Shown here one piece after another: positions 9,206 through 16,437 of a stretch of 36,642 nucleotides of DNA; position 1 is the stretch's first letter; every line of letters starts with the position of its first letter. This stretch comes from an uncultured Lysobacteraceae bacterium (GTDB taxonomy: Bacteria; Pseudomonadota; Gammaproteobacteria; Xanthomonadales; Xanthomonadaceae), in NCBI GenBank assembly GCA_946480825.1, contig CAMLLG010000040.1, forward strand, positions 1 through 36,642, in the 5' to 3' direction. The notes beneath the pieces were generated by a model. The model was not told where the DNA came from, searched no databases, and saw nothing but the letters and a program-made list of their open reading frames with translations. Position numbers and translations under genes: made by a program.

Positions 9206-9511
9206 TCAAGGCTCCGAAGAGGCAGGAATAATGGGGAGCGACGATGTGACAGAACCCGTTCCGGATTCGACCATCGGCGCGGGCGCACGTCCACGGCGGA
9301 GTTCCCGGCGCAGGGGCAGCACCACCGAAGCCACGATCGCGAGGCCGCCGAGCAGGACACCGGCCAGCAGCGTGCACAACAGGATCACACCCAGGCCCGC
9401 GCGCACTTCGAACGCCCCGAGATCGACGGTGGCCGGTTCGGCGTTGAGCACGCCGAGCACCACGCCAAGGGCCAGACAAACGATGGCGATGAGCGCACGC
9501 AGTGGACGCAT
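9206..9511 (-). CDS. lapA: Lipopolysaccharide assembly protein A domain protein (DUF1049)
   Basis: This 101-residue inner-membrane protein has two hydrophobic segments: LRALIAIVCLALGVVLGVLN at residues 4-23 and a second at about 38-65. They are separated by a short loop and followed by a basic RRELRRGR stretch. That pattern, plus direct adjacency to lapB (one-base gap), identifies LapA, whose role in LPS assembly is supportive and less well defined than that of LapB. The ATG at 9511 (MRPLRAL) was chosen because the open frame upstream to 9631 lacks membrane-protein character. A TACACT hexamer on the minus strand (9560-9565) about 50 bases upstream could be a promoter -10 element, but no good -35 is visible. 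Confidence 0.87.
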   Translation of the reverse strand: MRPLRALIAIVCLALGVVLGVLNAEPATVDLGAFEVRAGLGVILLCTLLAGVLLGGLAIVASVVLPLRRELRRGRAPAPMVESGTGSVTSSLPIIPASSEP

Positions 9512-9692
9512 GGGGGACGGTCGTGTCTCGGAGAGGCCGGAACAGCCGGTTCGCGGATCAGTGTATGCCGACCGCCGGTCGATGACGATGGTCAACACGG
9601 GCGGATGTCCGGGCAGGCCGGAGGCGGACATCGATCCGGCTCCGCGACACCCTCTCAGCGCACGTCGCAGAGGCCGGCGCTGGCGGGAAGGC

Positions 9693-9995
9693 TCAGTCTT
9701 CCGGCGGAAGCGGTACCACGCCGCTCACGCGGTCGCGCAGTTCCTTGCCGGGCTTGAAGTGCGGGACATGCTTGCCGGGAAGCGCGACGGCGTCGCCGGT
9801 CTTCGGATTGCGGCCGGTGCGCGGCGGGCGGTAATGCAGCGAGAAACTGCCGAAGCCGCGGATCTCGATCCGCTCGCCCTGCGACAGCGAGCCACCCATC
9901 ATTTCCAGCAGCGACTTCACCGCCAGATCGACGTCGTCGGCCTTCAGATGACTCTGACGCTGGGACAGGATCTCGATCAGTTCGGATTTGGTCAT
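9693..9995 (-). CDS. ihfB: Integration host factor beta subunit
   Basis: This 100-residue HU/IHF-family DNA-bending protein pairs with IhfA to bend DNA sequence-specifically. It begins MTKSELIE and carries the beta-arm signature [10 protein letters not shown] (residues 64-73) with the Arg/Pro pattern typical of IHF-beta, ending [11 protein letters not shown]. The ATG at 9995 is preferred to one at 10007. It lies 101 bases downstream of rpsA on the same strand, the order found in many gammaproteobacteria (cmk-rpsA-ihfB). A hairpin separates it from rpsA, so part of its expression may come from processed read-through. Confidence 0.96.
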   Translation of the reverse strand: MTKSELIEILSQRQSHLKADDVDLAVKSLLEMMGGSLSQGERIEIRGFGSFSLHYRPPRTGRNPKTGDAVALPGKHVPHFKPGKELRDRVSGVVPLPPED

Positions 9996-10042
9996 GGGCG
10001 TTCGCAATCCTTCAAACGGGCCGCACCCGACCGGCGCCGCGA

Positions 10043-10063
10043 CGATCCGGAAAAACCGGATCG
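10043..10063 (-). other. Hairpin between rpsA and ihfB
   Basis: CGATCCGG (10043-10050) and CCGGATCG (10056-10063) form a perfect 8-bp stem around five A residues (five T on the minus strand). On the transcript it falls between the rpsA stop and the ihfB start. No T-run follows the stem, so an RNA-processing or stability hairpin is as likely as partial termination. Confidence 0.5.
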
Positions 10064-10096
10064 CCGCAGGCCGTGGAGCGGATTACACGGAAACGA

Positions 10097-11788
10097 TCAC
10101 TCGGAGCGGTTTTCCAGCTGCTCGCGCAGCAGCGCGCCCAGTTTGGTGGTGCCGCTGGCGGCATCGGCGGAGGCCTTGTTGTACTCGGCCAGCGCTTCCT
10201 GCGTTTCGGCTTCGTCCTTCGCCTTGATCGACAGCTGCAGGGTGCGGCCCTTGCGGTCCATGCCGATGAGCTTGGCTTCGATCTTGTCGCCGACCTTGAG
10301 ATGCTGGCTGGCGTCGTCGACGCGGTCGTAGCTGATGTCGCGCGCCGAAACGTAGCCTTCGATGCCGTCGCCAAGGTCGATGCCCGCGCCCTTAGCGTCC
10401 ACTTCCTTCACGGTACCGGTGACCTTCGAGCCCTTCGGGAACGAGGCCATGAACTGACCGAACGGATCCTGTTCCAGCTGCTTCACGCCGAGGCTGATGC
10501 GCTCGCGTTCCGGATCGACGGCGAGCACGACGGCTTCCAGGGTGTCGCCCTTCTTGAAGTTGCGCACCACGTCTTCGCCGGTGGTGTTCCAGCTCAGATC
10601 CGACAGATGGATCAGGCCATCGATGCCGCCGTCGAGACCGATGAAGATGCCGAAATCGGTGATCGACTTGATCTGGCCCGACACCTTGTCGTTCTTCTTG
10701 TGGGTGGCGGCGAACACTTCCCACGGATTCTGCGAGCACTGCTTCATGCCCAGCGAGATGCGGCGGCGCTCTTCGTCCACGTCGAGGATCATGACTTCGA
10801 CTTCATCGCCGACCTGCACGACCTTGGACGGGTTGACGTTCTTGTTGGTCCAGTCCATTTCGGACACGTGGACCAGGCCTTCGACGCCCGGCTCGATTTC
10901 GACGAACGCGCCGTAATCGGTGACGTTGGAGACCTTGCCGAACATGCGCATGTTCGACGGGTAGCGACGCGCGATGTTGTCCCACGGATCCTCGCCGAGC
11001 TGCTTGAGGCCGAGGCTGACGCGATTGCGCTCGCGATCGTACTTGAGCACGCGGACTTCGAGTTCCTGACCGACTTCGACCACTTCGGACGGATGACGCA
11101 CGCGCTTCCACGCCATGTCGGTGATGTGCAGCAGGCCATCGATGCCGCCAAGGTCCACGAACGCGCCGTAATCGGTGAGGTTCTTGACCACGCCCTTGAG
11201 CTTGGCGCCCTCGACCAGCTTCTCGAGCAGCTGCTCGCGCTCTTCCGAATGTTCGCTCTCGACGACGGCGCGGCGCGACACGACCACGTTGTTGCGCTTG
11301 CGATCGAGCTTGATGAGCTTGAATTCGAGTTCCTTGCCTTCCAGGTACACCGGATCGCGGACCGGACGCACGTCGACGAGCGAACCCGGCAGGAACGCGC
11401 GCACGTCCTTGATGTCGACGGTGAAGCCGCCCTTGACCTTGCCGCTGATGCGACCGGTGATCGTTTCGTTCTTTTCCAGCGCTTCTTCCAGCTCGTCCCA
11501 CACCATCGCGCGCTTGGCCTTGTCGCGGGAGAGGACGGTTTCGCCGAAGCCGTTTTCGAGAGAGTCCAGCGCCACCTTGACGGTGTCGCCGACAGCGACG
11601 TCGATCTCGCCGGCGTCGTTACGGAACTGTTCGATCGGGACGATGCCCTCGGACTTGAGGCCGGCGTTGATGACGACGACGTCGGTGCGGACATCGACGA
11701 CGACGCCGCTGACGATCGAGCCGGGCTTGAGCTTGGCCAGATTGGCGGCTGCGCTCTGTTCGAACAGTTCTGCGAATGATTCGGTCAT
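10097..11788 (-). CDS. rpsA: 30S ribosomal protein S1
   Basis: This 563-residue S1 binds mRNA leaders and delivers them to the 30S subunit. It begins [12 protein letters not shown] and contains six consecutive S1/OB-fold repeats. The last four are marked by [57 protein letters not shown] and the more divergent [19 protein letters not shown]. The first two are the degenerate ribosome-binding ones. The ATG at 11788 matches known xanthomonad starts, and the frame open upstream to 11854 is not conserved-looking. It follows cmk by 224 bases on the same strand. S1 genes are commonly autoregulated through their leaders; no clear Shine-Dalgarno is visible before this start, which fits that habit. Codon use is strongly biased, as expected for a highly expressed gene. 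Confidence 0.97.
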   Translation of the reverse strand: MTESFAELFEQSAAANLAKLKPGSIVSGVVVDVRTDVVVINAGLKSEGIVPIEQFRNDAGEIDVAVGDTVKVALDSLENGFGETVLSRDKAKRAMVWDELEEALEKNETITGRISGKVKGGFTVDIKDVRAFLPGSLVDVRPVRDPVYLEGKELEFKLIKLDRKRNNVVVSRRAVVESEHSEEREQLLEKLVEGAKLKGVVKNLTDYGAFVDLGGIDGLLHITDMAWKRVRHPSEVVEVGQELEVRVLKYDRERNRVSLGLKQLGEDPWDNIARRYPSNMRMFGKVSNVTDYGAFVEIEPGVEGLVHVSEMDWTNKNVNPSKVVQVGDEVEVMILDVDEERRRISLGMKQCSQNPWEVFAATHKKNDKVSGQIKSITDFGIFIGLDGGIDGLIHLSDLSWNTTGEDVVRNFKKGDTLEAVVLAVDPERERISLGVKQLEQDPFGQFMASFPKGSKVTGTVKEVDAKGAGIDLGDGIEGYVSARDISYDRVDDASQHLKVGDKIEAKLIGMDRKGRTLQLSIKAKDEAETQEALAEYNKASADAASGTTKLGALLREQLENRSE

Positions 11789-12012
11789 GTGTTGAATACT
11801 CGGTTGATGACACAGATCGGCGCCATGCCTTCGGGCGTGATGCGCGCGATCCACCCGTTGCGGGCCGGGGCGGGATTGCCTGTGGCCGTTAGTGAGTGAG
11901 TAATGGAAAAACCGCCGGGCGGCGCTTGCGCACCGATACGTCGGACCTCCTGCCGCGGGATGCGCTCGCGCGCGAAACCGTCTTGCCGATCCTGTCCCGG
12001 CAACCGTGGACG
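11789..12012 (-). promoter_or_regulatory. cmk-rpsA intergenic region / rpsA leader
   Basis: These 224 bases lie between the cmk stop and the rpsA start. Near 11907-11925 the minus strand reads a short CGCCG-CC-CGGCG hairpin followed by five T, a possible weak cmk terminator. Downstream of it is the rpsA leader, which lacks an evident Shine-Dalgarno sequence. No confident promoter hexamers were picked out. Confidence 0.4.
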
Positions 12013-12711
12013 TCAGGAACGCTTCGCCGGCACCAGGGCCAGGACGCGTTCGACGACCACGTCGATGCCGAGACCGGTGGTGTCGATGCAGACGGCGTCG
12101 TCGGCCGGTCGCAAGGGCGCCACCGCGCGATTGGCGTCGCGGGCGTCGCGGGCGAGAATTTCTCGCAGCAGGTCGTCGAAGATAACGGAAACCCCCTTGT
12201 CTTTCAACTGCTTATAGCGCCTTTCGGCCCGCTCTTCCGGACTTGCGGTCAAAAACACCTTGTAGGGCGCATCGGGGAAGATCACCGTCCCCATGTCGCG
12301 ACCGTCCGCAACCAGGCCCGGCGGCCGCCGGAACGCGCGCTGACGGTCCTTGAGTGCCGATCGGACCTCGGAGACGGCGGCGATGGCGGAGGCGGCAGCA
12401 CCCGCGGTCTCGGTCCGCAGTTCGTCGGTCGCATCCACACCGTTCACGATGACCCGCAGCTCGCCATCGGGGCGTTCCTCGAAGCCGATCCGGGTATCGA
12501 AGGCGCAACGGACCAGCGCGGCGGGATCGGCAAGATCAAGGTCAGCCCAGCTCGCGGCCACGCCGACGCCGCGATAGAGCGCGCCGGAATCGAGATAATG
12601 CCAGCCCAGTCGCGCCGCGACCCGCCGGCTGATGGTGCCTTTGCCCGAGCCCGAAGGTCCGTCGATGGTCAGGACATCCACGGAAGAGACCGGCGCGGCG
12701 GGTTCGGACAT
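12013..12711 (-). CDS. cmk: Cytidylate kinase
   Basis: This 232-residue P-loop kinase phosphorylates CMP and dCMP with ATP in pyrimidine nucleotide supply. The Walker A loop [15 protein letters not shown] lies near residues 15-29, followed by [11 protein letters not shown], which contacts the nucleoside. [15 protein letters not shown], the conserved CMP-binding block, lies near 136, and the lid region is [14 protein letters not shown]. The ATG at 12711 has AGAG five bases upstream and gives a normal-length protein; an ATG at 12744 is possible but has no ribosome site. It is first of the minus-strand set leading into rpsA and diverges from rpmJ across 188 bases. Confidence 0.95.
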   Translation of the reverse strand: MSEPAAPVSSVDVLTIDGPSGSGKGTISRRVAARLGWHYLDSGALYRGVGVAASWADLDLADPAALVRCAFDTRIGFEERPDGELRVIVNGVDATDELRTETAGAAASAIAAVSEVRSALKDRQRAFRRPPGLVADGRDMGTVIFPDAPYKVFLTASPEERAERRYKQLKDKGVSVIFDDLLREILARDARDANRAVAPLRPADDAVCIDTTGLGIDVVVERVLALVPAKRS

Positions 12712-12806
12712 GAGGCTCTCGGATTCGGCGATGGGTGCGTCCATTGTAGCCGGGCGTCCGAACGAGCCGACGGAACACCCGGCCTCGCGGGCGGACACGC
12801 AACCAC

Positions 12807-12842
12807 TTGAATGCGCAAAGAAATGCCGGCAGAATAGCCGGC
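12807..12842 (+). promoter_or_regulatory. Possible rpmJ promoter overlapping a terminator-like hairpin
   Basis: TTGAAT (12807-12812) is followed after 18 bases by AGAATA (12831-12836), a plausible but weak sigma-70 promoter for rpmJ. The same -10 hexamer is exactly the loop of a perfect inverted repeat GCCGGC-AGAATA-GCCGGC (12825-12842), followed by TGTTTT. The two readings, promoter or hairpin/terminator, compete, and the sequence alone does not decide between them. Confidence 0.4.
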
Positions 12843-12899
12843 TGTTTTATCCCTTGCGTCATCCCCGTCCACTCAACCGCGTTATCGCCGAGGTTTCCC

Positions 12900-13025
12900 A
12901 TGAAGGTCTTGTCCTCCCTGAAGTCGGCGAAGGCCCGTCACCGCGACTGCAAAGTCGTCCGCCGCCGTGGCAAGGTCTTCGTGATCTGCAAGTCGAATCC
13001 GCGTTTCAAGGCGCGCCAGCGCTGA
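12900..13025 (+). CDS. rpmJ: 50S ribosomal protein L36 (zinc-free, C-minus type)
   Basis: This 41-residue L36 starts [11 protein letters not shown] and ends [11 protein letters not shown]. Only Cys18 and Cys35 remain; the classic C-x2-C...C...H zinc ribbon of E. coli RpmJ is missing. It is therefore the C-minus form like E. coli YkgO, which lets ribosomes work without zinc. Xanthomonads carry this type. The ATG at 12900 is fixed by the conserved N-terminus; the frame is open farther upstream but not conserved. A terminator at 13144-13176 probably ends its transcript. The stretch just after its stop repeats part of the gene end. Confidence 0.96.
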   Translation: MKVLSSLKSAKARHRDCKVVRRRGKVFVICKSNPRFKARQR

Positions 13026-13066
13026 AACCCGGCAACATGGTCGAGGCGCGCCAGCGCCGAAGCCGG
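13009..13066 (+). repeat. Imperfect direct repeat at the rpmJ end
   Basis: The segment starting AGGCGCGCCAGCGC near 13009, covering the last rpmJ codons and the stop, recurs near 13045 as AGGCGCGCCAGCGCCGAAGCC. The copies share about 20 positions. A third, weaker copy (GAAGCGCGACAGCGCCGGG) lies near 13080. This looks like a small local duplication in the 3' untranslated region. Confidence 0.55.
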
Positions 13067-13143
13067 ACCTTTTGCCCGAAGCGCGACAGCGCCGGGATCA
13101 ACGGTCACGAGGCGGCATCGACGACGCCTCTCAGCGACACCGA

Positions 13144-13176
13144 ACGAAAGCCGCCCCGTGCGGCTTTCGTCGTTTC
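13144..13176 (+). terminator. Rho-independent terminator after rpmJ
   Basis: A perfect 11-bp stem, ACGAAAGCCGC (13144-13154) with GCGGCTTTCGT (13160-13170), encloses the loop CCCGT and is followed by CGTTTC. The T-run is short, but the stem is long and GC-rich. It lies 119 bases after the rpmJ stop and before the next gene. Confidence 0.75.
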
Positions 13177-13280
13177 TGGCGTCGGTGCACGCTGGCGTAC
13201 CGCCGCGGTGCGCACGCGATACGATGCGCTTACAATCGGACGCCGCCCGGAACCGCCGGGCGCATCCCCGCATCAGCCTG

Positions 13281-13286
13281 AGGAGG
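13281..13286 (+). promoter_or_regulatory. Shine-Dalgarno AGGAGG deciding a GTG start
   Basis: A full consensus AGGAGG sits seven bases before the GTG at 13294 and fixes the start of the secreted SmpA-like protein. A TACAAT hexamer at 13231-13236 may be the matching promoter -10; no convincing -35 was seen. Confidence 0.8.
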
Positions 13287-13293
13287 TTCCCCC

Positions 13294-13623
13294 GTGCGCC
13301 ATCTCTCCGCAGCCCTCATCGCCGCCGCGCTGCTCGCGGCCGCACCGCAGGCCTCCGCAGAAACCCTGTTGATCGAGCGTGTGGGCCAGGAAGCCGGCAT
13401 GGCCCTGCCCGCACGCGGTATGCGCATGGCCGACGTCGAACGCAAGTTCGGTGCGCCCGCCCAGCGCCTCGATCCGCGCGGCGGTCAAAGCCGCAAGTGG
13501 CCGACGATCAATCGTTGGACCTATCCGAACTTCGTCGTCTATTTCGAGAAGGATCGCGTGATCGACGCCGTCGCCATTCGTGCCGGCAGCAATGAAGTCG
13601 GCCCGAAACCTCCCATCAAGTAG
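13294..13623 (+). CDS. Small secreted protein, possible SmpA/BamE-like fold
   Basis: This 109-residue protein has a clear signal peptide (MRHLSAALIAAALLAAAPQA, cleavage near ASA-ET at 22-23), so it is exported to the periplasm. The mature part contains GMRMADVERKFGAP, then a basic stretch ending RWTYPNFVVYFEKDRVIDAVAI. That helix-turn, FG(A/E)P and beta-strand layout is like SmpA/OmlA (BamE) domains, though the resemblance is by eye only. No lipobox cysteine is present. The start is GTG with a perfect Shine-Dalgarno. It stops 17 bases before aguA and may be co-transcribed with it, but no functional link to agmatine breakdown is evident. Its function is unknown. Confidence 0.85.
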   Translation: MRHLSAALIAAALLAAAPQASAETLLIERVGQEAGMALPARGMRMADVERKFGAPAQRLDPRGGQSRKWPTINRWTYPNFVVYFEKDRVIDAVAIRAGSNEVGPKPPIK

Positions 13624-13640
13624 CCGACCCAACGCATCCG

Positions 13641-14672
13641 ATGTCCGACAAGTTCCGTTTTCCGGCGGAGTGGGAACCCCAGTCCGCCGTCCTGATCGCG
13701 TGGCCGCATCCCGAGACCGACTGGGGCCCGCGCCTCGTCGATGTCGAGGAGACCTACATCGCGCTCGTCGCCGCGATCACCATGTTCGAGGACGCGGTGA
13801 TCTGCATCGCGGACGACGATCTGCAGACCTACGCCGAAGCACGATTGCGTTCTGCCCGTGTGGACATGCATCGCGTTCGCTTCGTGACCGTCGAATACGA
13901 CGACACCTGGCTGCGCGACAGCGGTCCGATCACGCTCGTGCGCGGGACCGGCTTCCGTCTGCTCGACTTCCGCTTCACCGGCTGGGGCGGCAAGTTCGAA
14001 GCCAGTCGCGACGATCGTCTGGTTGAAGCCTTGACACGCGAAGGGCTGTTCGCCGGCGGCGAACGCAGCGAGATCGATTTCGCCCTCGAAGGCGGCGGCA
14101 TCGAGACCGACGGCGCAGGCACTCTGTTGACGACGTGGCGCTGCCTGCATGAGCGTCATCCGCAGGCGTCGCGCGAACAGCTCGGCGCGAAACTCGCCGG
14201 CTGGCTGGCGCAGGAGCGGGTGCTGTGGCTGGATCGCGGTTATCTGGAAGGCGACGACACCGACGCGCACATCGATACCCTGGCGCGCTTCGCCGCCCCG
14301 GATGCGATCGTCTATCAGGCCTGCGACGACGTCGCCGACACCCACTACGACGAATTGCAGGCGATGGCCGCGGAACTCGCGCAACTGCGCACCCGCGAAG
14401 GCCGGCCCTATCGGTTGTTCGCGCTGCCGTGGCCCAGACCGATCTTCGACGACGGTCGCCGGCTCGCCGCAAGCTACGCCAATTTCCTGATCGTCAACGG
14501 CGCGGTGCTGATGCCTTCCTACGGCGATGTTGCCGATGCGCGCGCGCAGGAAGTGATGGCCGAAGCGTTTCCGGGACGCGCGATCGTACCGGTGCCCTGC
14601 CGCCCGCTGATCTGGCAGAACGGCAGTCTGCACTGCATCACGATGCAGTTGCCGGAAGGCGTTCTGACCTGA
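13641..14672 (+). CDS. aguA: Agmatine deiminase
   Basis: This 343-residue enzyme converts agmatine to N-carbamoylputrescine and ammonia, the first step of the arginine-decarboxylase route to putrescine. Family landmarks are WPHPETDWGP (residue 21), DDTWLRDSGP (near 87, substrate carboxylate/guanidine contacts), EGGGIETDG (near 149), HIDTLARF (catalytic His) and NGSLHCITMQLP with the nucleophilic Cys332. The length fits the family. The ATG at 13641 lies 17 bases after the secreted-protein gene. The next gene, aguB, encodes the following enzyme of the pathway. Confidence 0.96.
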   Translation: MSDKFRFPAEWEPQSAVLIAWPHPETDWGPRLVDVEETYIALVAAITMFEDAVICIADDDLQTYAEARLRSARVDMHRVRFVTVEYDDTWLRDSGPITLVRGTGFRLLDFRFTGWGGKFEASRDDRLVEALTREGLFAGGERSEIDFALEGGGIETDGAGTLLTTWRCLHERHPQASREQLGAKLAGWLAQERVLWLDRGYLEGDDTDAHIDTLARFAAPDAIVYQACDDVADTHYDELQAMAAELAQLRTREGRPYRLFALPWPRPIFDDGRRLAASYANFLIVNGAVLMPSYGDVADARAQEVMAEAFPGRAIVPVPCRPLIWQNGSLHCITMQLPEGVLT

Positions 14673-14806
14673 TCGCCGGTGTTTCATCCCATGCTCTGCC
14701 TGGTGCGTCGACCACCTCTTTCGATGGATGAACGCCCGTAACGCGATTTGATGGCGGGCCGAATCCACTCCTGCGGCATTCCGTTTCGTTCGAGGAAGCG
14801 ATTTCC

Positions 14807-15691
14807 ATGAAGACCAAGACCCTGCCCGTCGCGTTGATCCAGGAACGCAATCACGGCACGGCCGAAGCCAATCTTGCGGCGATCGAAGACCGCGTCGGCG
14901 AAGCCGCGAAGCGCGGGGCGAAGCTGGTGCTGCTGCAGGAATTGCACAACGGCGCGTATTTCTGCCAGCACGAATCGGTCGACGAATTCGATCTCGCCGA
15001 GCCGATTCCCGGCCCCAGCACCGAACGTCTGTCCGCACTCGCCAGACGACACGCCGTGGTGCTGGTCGGCTCGCTGTTCGAACGCCGCGCCGCCGGGCTG
15101 TACCACAACACCGCGGTGGTCTTCGATGCCGACGGTCGCATGGCGGGCAAGTACCGCAAGATGCATATTCCGGACGACCCGGGCTTCTACGAGAAGTTCT
15201 ACTTCACCCCGGGCGATCTCGGCTTCACGCCGATCGACACATCGGTCGGCCGCCTCGGTGTGCTGGTGTGCTGGGACCAGTGGTATCCGGAGGCCGCCCG
15301 GCTGATGGCGCTGGCCGGCGCCGAACTGCTGCTGTATCCGACCGCGATCGGCTGGGATCCGTCCGACGCGCAGGCCGAAAAGGATCGCCAGCGCGGTGCT
15401 TGGATCCTCAGCCATCGCGGCCATGCGGTCGCCAACGGCGTGCCGGTGCTCAGTTGCAACCGGGTCGGGCATGAGCCGTCGCCGCTGGGCGCGTCCGGCA
15501 TCGATTTCTGGGGCAACAGCCACGTTCTCGGCCCGCAGGGCGAATTCCTGGCCGAGGCCGGCGGCGAACCGACGATCCTGACCGCCGAGGTCGACATGGC
15601 CCGCAGCGAGCACGTCCGCCGGATCTGGCCGTTCCTGCGCGACCGCCGGATCGACGCCTACGACGATCTTCTCAAGCGTTACCGCGACTGA
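14807..15691 (+). CDS. aguB: N-carbamoylputrescine amidohydrolase
   Basis: This 294-residue nitrilase-superfamily enzyme hydrolyses N-carbamoylputrescine to putrescine, CO2 and ammonia. The Glu-Lys-Cys triad is intact: Glu45 in LLQELHNGAYF, Lys118 in KYRKMHIPDDPGFYEK, and Cys155 in GVLVCWDQWYPEAAR. The KMHIPDDPGFYEKFYFTPGD block is specific to this subfamily. It starts 134 bases after aguA on the same strand. That gap has no obvious terminator, so the two probably form one transcript that supplies putrescine from agmatine. Confidence 0.96.
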   Translation: MKTKTLPVALIQERNHGTAEANLAAIEDRVGEAAKRGAKLVLLQELHNGAYFCQHESVDEFDLAEPIPGPSTERLSALARRHAVVLVGSLFERRAAGLYHNTAVVFDADGRMAGKYRKMHIPDDPGFYEKFYFTPGDLGFTPIDTSVGRLGVLVCWDQWYPEAARLMALAGAELLLYPTAIGWDPSDAQAEKDRQRGAWILSHRGHAVANGVPVLSCNRVGHEPSPLGASGIDFWGNSHVLGPQGEFLAEAGGEPTILTAEVDMARSEHVRRIWPFLRDRRIDAYDDLLKRYRD

Positions 15692-15722
15692 CCCCGTCGG
15701 GCGTCCGCTCGTCGGCCGGGAC

Positions 15723-15759
15723 TTGCGCTGAAACGAACGATCGTTCTATAAAGTTCGCA
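15723..15759 (+). promoter_or_regulatory. tetR promoter with embedded palindromic operator
   Basis: TTGCGC (15723-15728), an 18-base spacer and TATAAA (15747-15752) form a good sigma-70 promoter. Its spacer contains the perfect palindrome GAACGATCGTTC (15735-15746). The predicted transcription start falls at about the ATG at 15759, so the message may be leaderless; no Shine-Dalgarno is visible. A palindrome inside the spacer of its own promoter is a usual autorepression layout for TetR regulators. Direct binding is inferred. Confidence 0.65.
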
Positions 15760-16370
15760 TGACTCCGGCCAGTCCCTCCGGCAAAGGTGCCGCCACCCGC
15801 GACATGATCGTGGAGCGGGCCTACATGATCGCTTCGTCGGCGGGCCTCGAAGGTCTGTCCATCGGGCCGTTGGCCGATGCCGTGGGCATGTCGAAGAGCG
15901 GCGTCTTCGCCCATTTCGGCTCGCGCGAGGATCTGCAGCTCGCGGTGCTCGATCTCGCCGCGATGCGGTTCGGCGAACACACCCTGATTCCTGCGCTCAA
16001 GGCCGGTCGCGGCCTGCCCCGCCTGCGCGCGATCCTCGATCACTGGTTCGAGTGGCTGGGACGGGACCGCGGAGGCTGTCTGCTGCTGTCGGCGGTGAGC
16101 GAATACGACGACCGGCCCGGGCCGCTGCGGGACCGCGTCCTGGCCCACCATCAGCGCTGGCGCGGCGAACTGGTCCGCGCGATCGGCCTGGCGGTGGCGT
16201 CCGGCGAACTGCGCGGCGATACCGATGCCGAGCAGTTCGCCTTCGAGGTCAATGCGATCGCATTGGCCGTGCAGCACGACATGGCGATCGCCGACTTCGA
16301 CGTCGCCATCGCGCGGGGCCGGCGGATGTTCGAGCAAGTGCTCCCGATCTACCTCTCCCCGCAAGACTGA
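15759..16370 (+). CDS. TetR/AcrR-family transcriptional regulator
   Basis: This 203-residue repressor has an N-terminal TetR helix-turn-helix (residues about 13-60: IVERAYMIASSAGLEGLSIG, then PLADAVGMSKSGVFAHFGSR, EDLQLAVLD). Its C-terminal ligand and dimer domain is all-helical, with GCLLLSAVSEYDDRPGPLRD near 106. Ligand specificity cannot be told. The gene starts immediately after a promoter containing a perfect 12-base palindrome. A related motif stands before the downstream hydrolase gene, so it probably represses both itself and that gene. It ends 67 bases before the likely hydrolase ATG. Confidence 0.93.
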   Translation: MTPASPSGKGAATRDMIVERAYMIASSAGLEGLSIGPLADAVGMSKSGVFAHFGSREDLQLAVLDLAAMRFGEHTLIPALKAGRGLPRLRAILDHWFEWLGRDRGGCLLLSAVSEYDDRPGPLRDRVLAHHQRWRGELVRAIGLAVASGELRGDTDAEQFAFEVNAIALAVQHDMAIADFDVAIARGRRMFEQVLPIYLSPQD

Positions 16371-16414
16371 CCCCTGCCGACGGAGGCCTGCCATGGCCAT
16401 TTCATTCGCCAAAA

Positions 16415-16436
16415 TTAGCACGATCGTTCGTAATAT
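16415..16436 (+). promoter_or_regulatory. Second operator-like site before the hydrolase gene
   Basis: ACGATCGTTC (16420-16429) repeats ten bases of the palindrome upstream of tetR and has the same ACGATCGT core. TAATAT (16431-16436) follows at once, in the way TATAAA follows the first site. This stretch is far more AT-rich than flanking coding sequence, which argues that it is regulatory DNA and not codons. A -35 element is not clear (TTCGCC at 16405 would give a 20-base spacer). Confidence 0.5.
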
Positions 16437-16437
16437 C

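Noticed and set aside
16225..16437. Long upstream extension of the hydrolase frame into tetR
   Set aside because: It overlaps the intact tetR coding region and the AT-rich operator-like segment.
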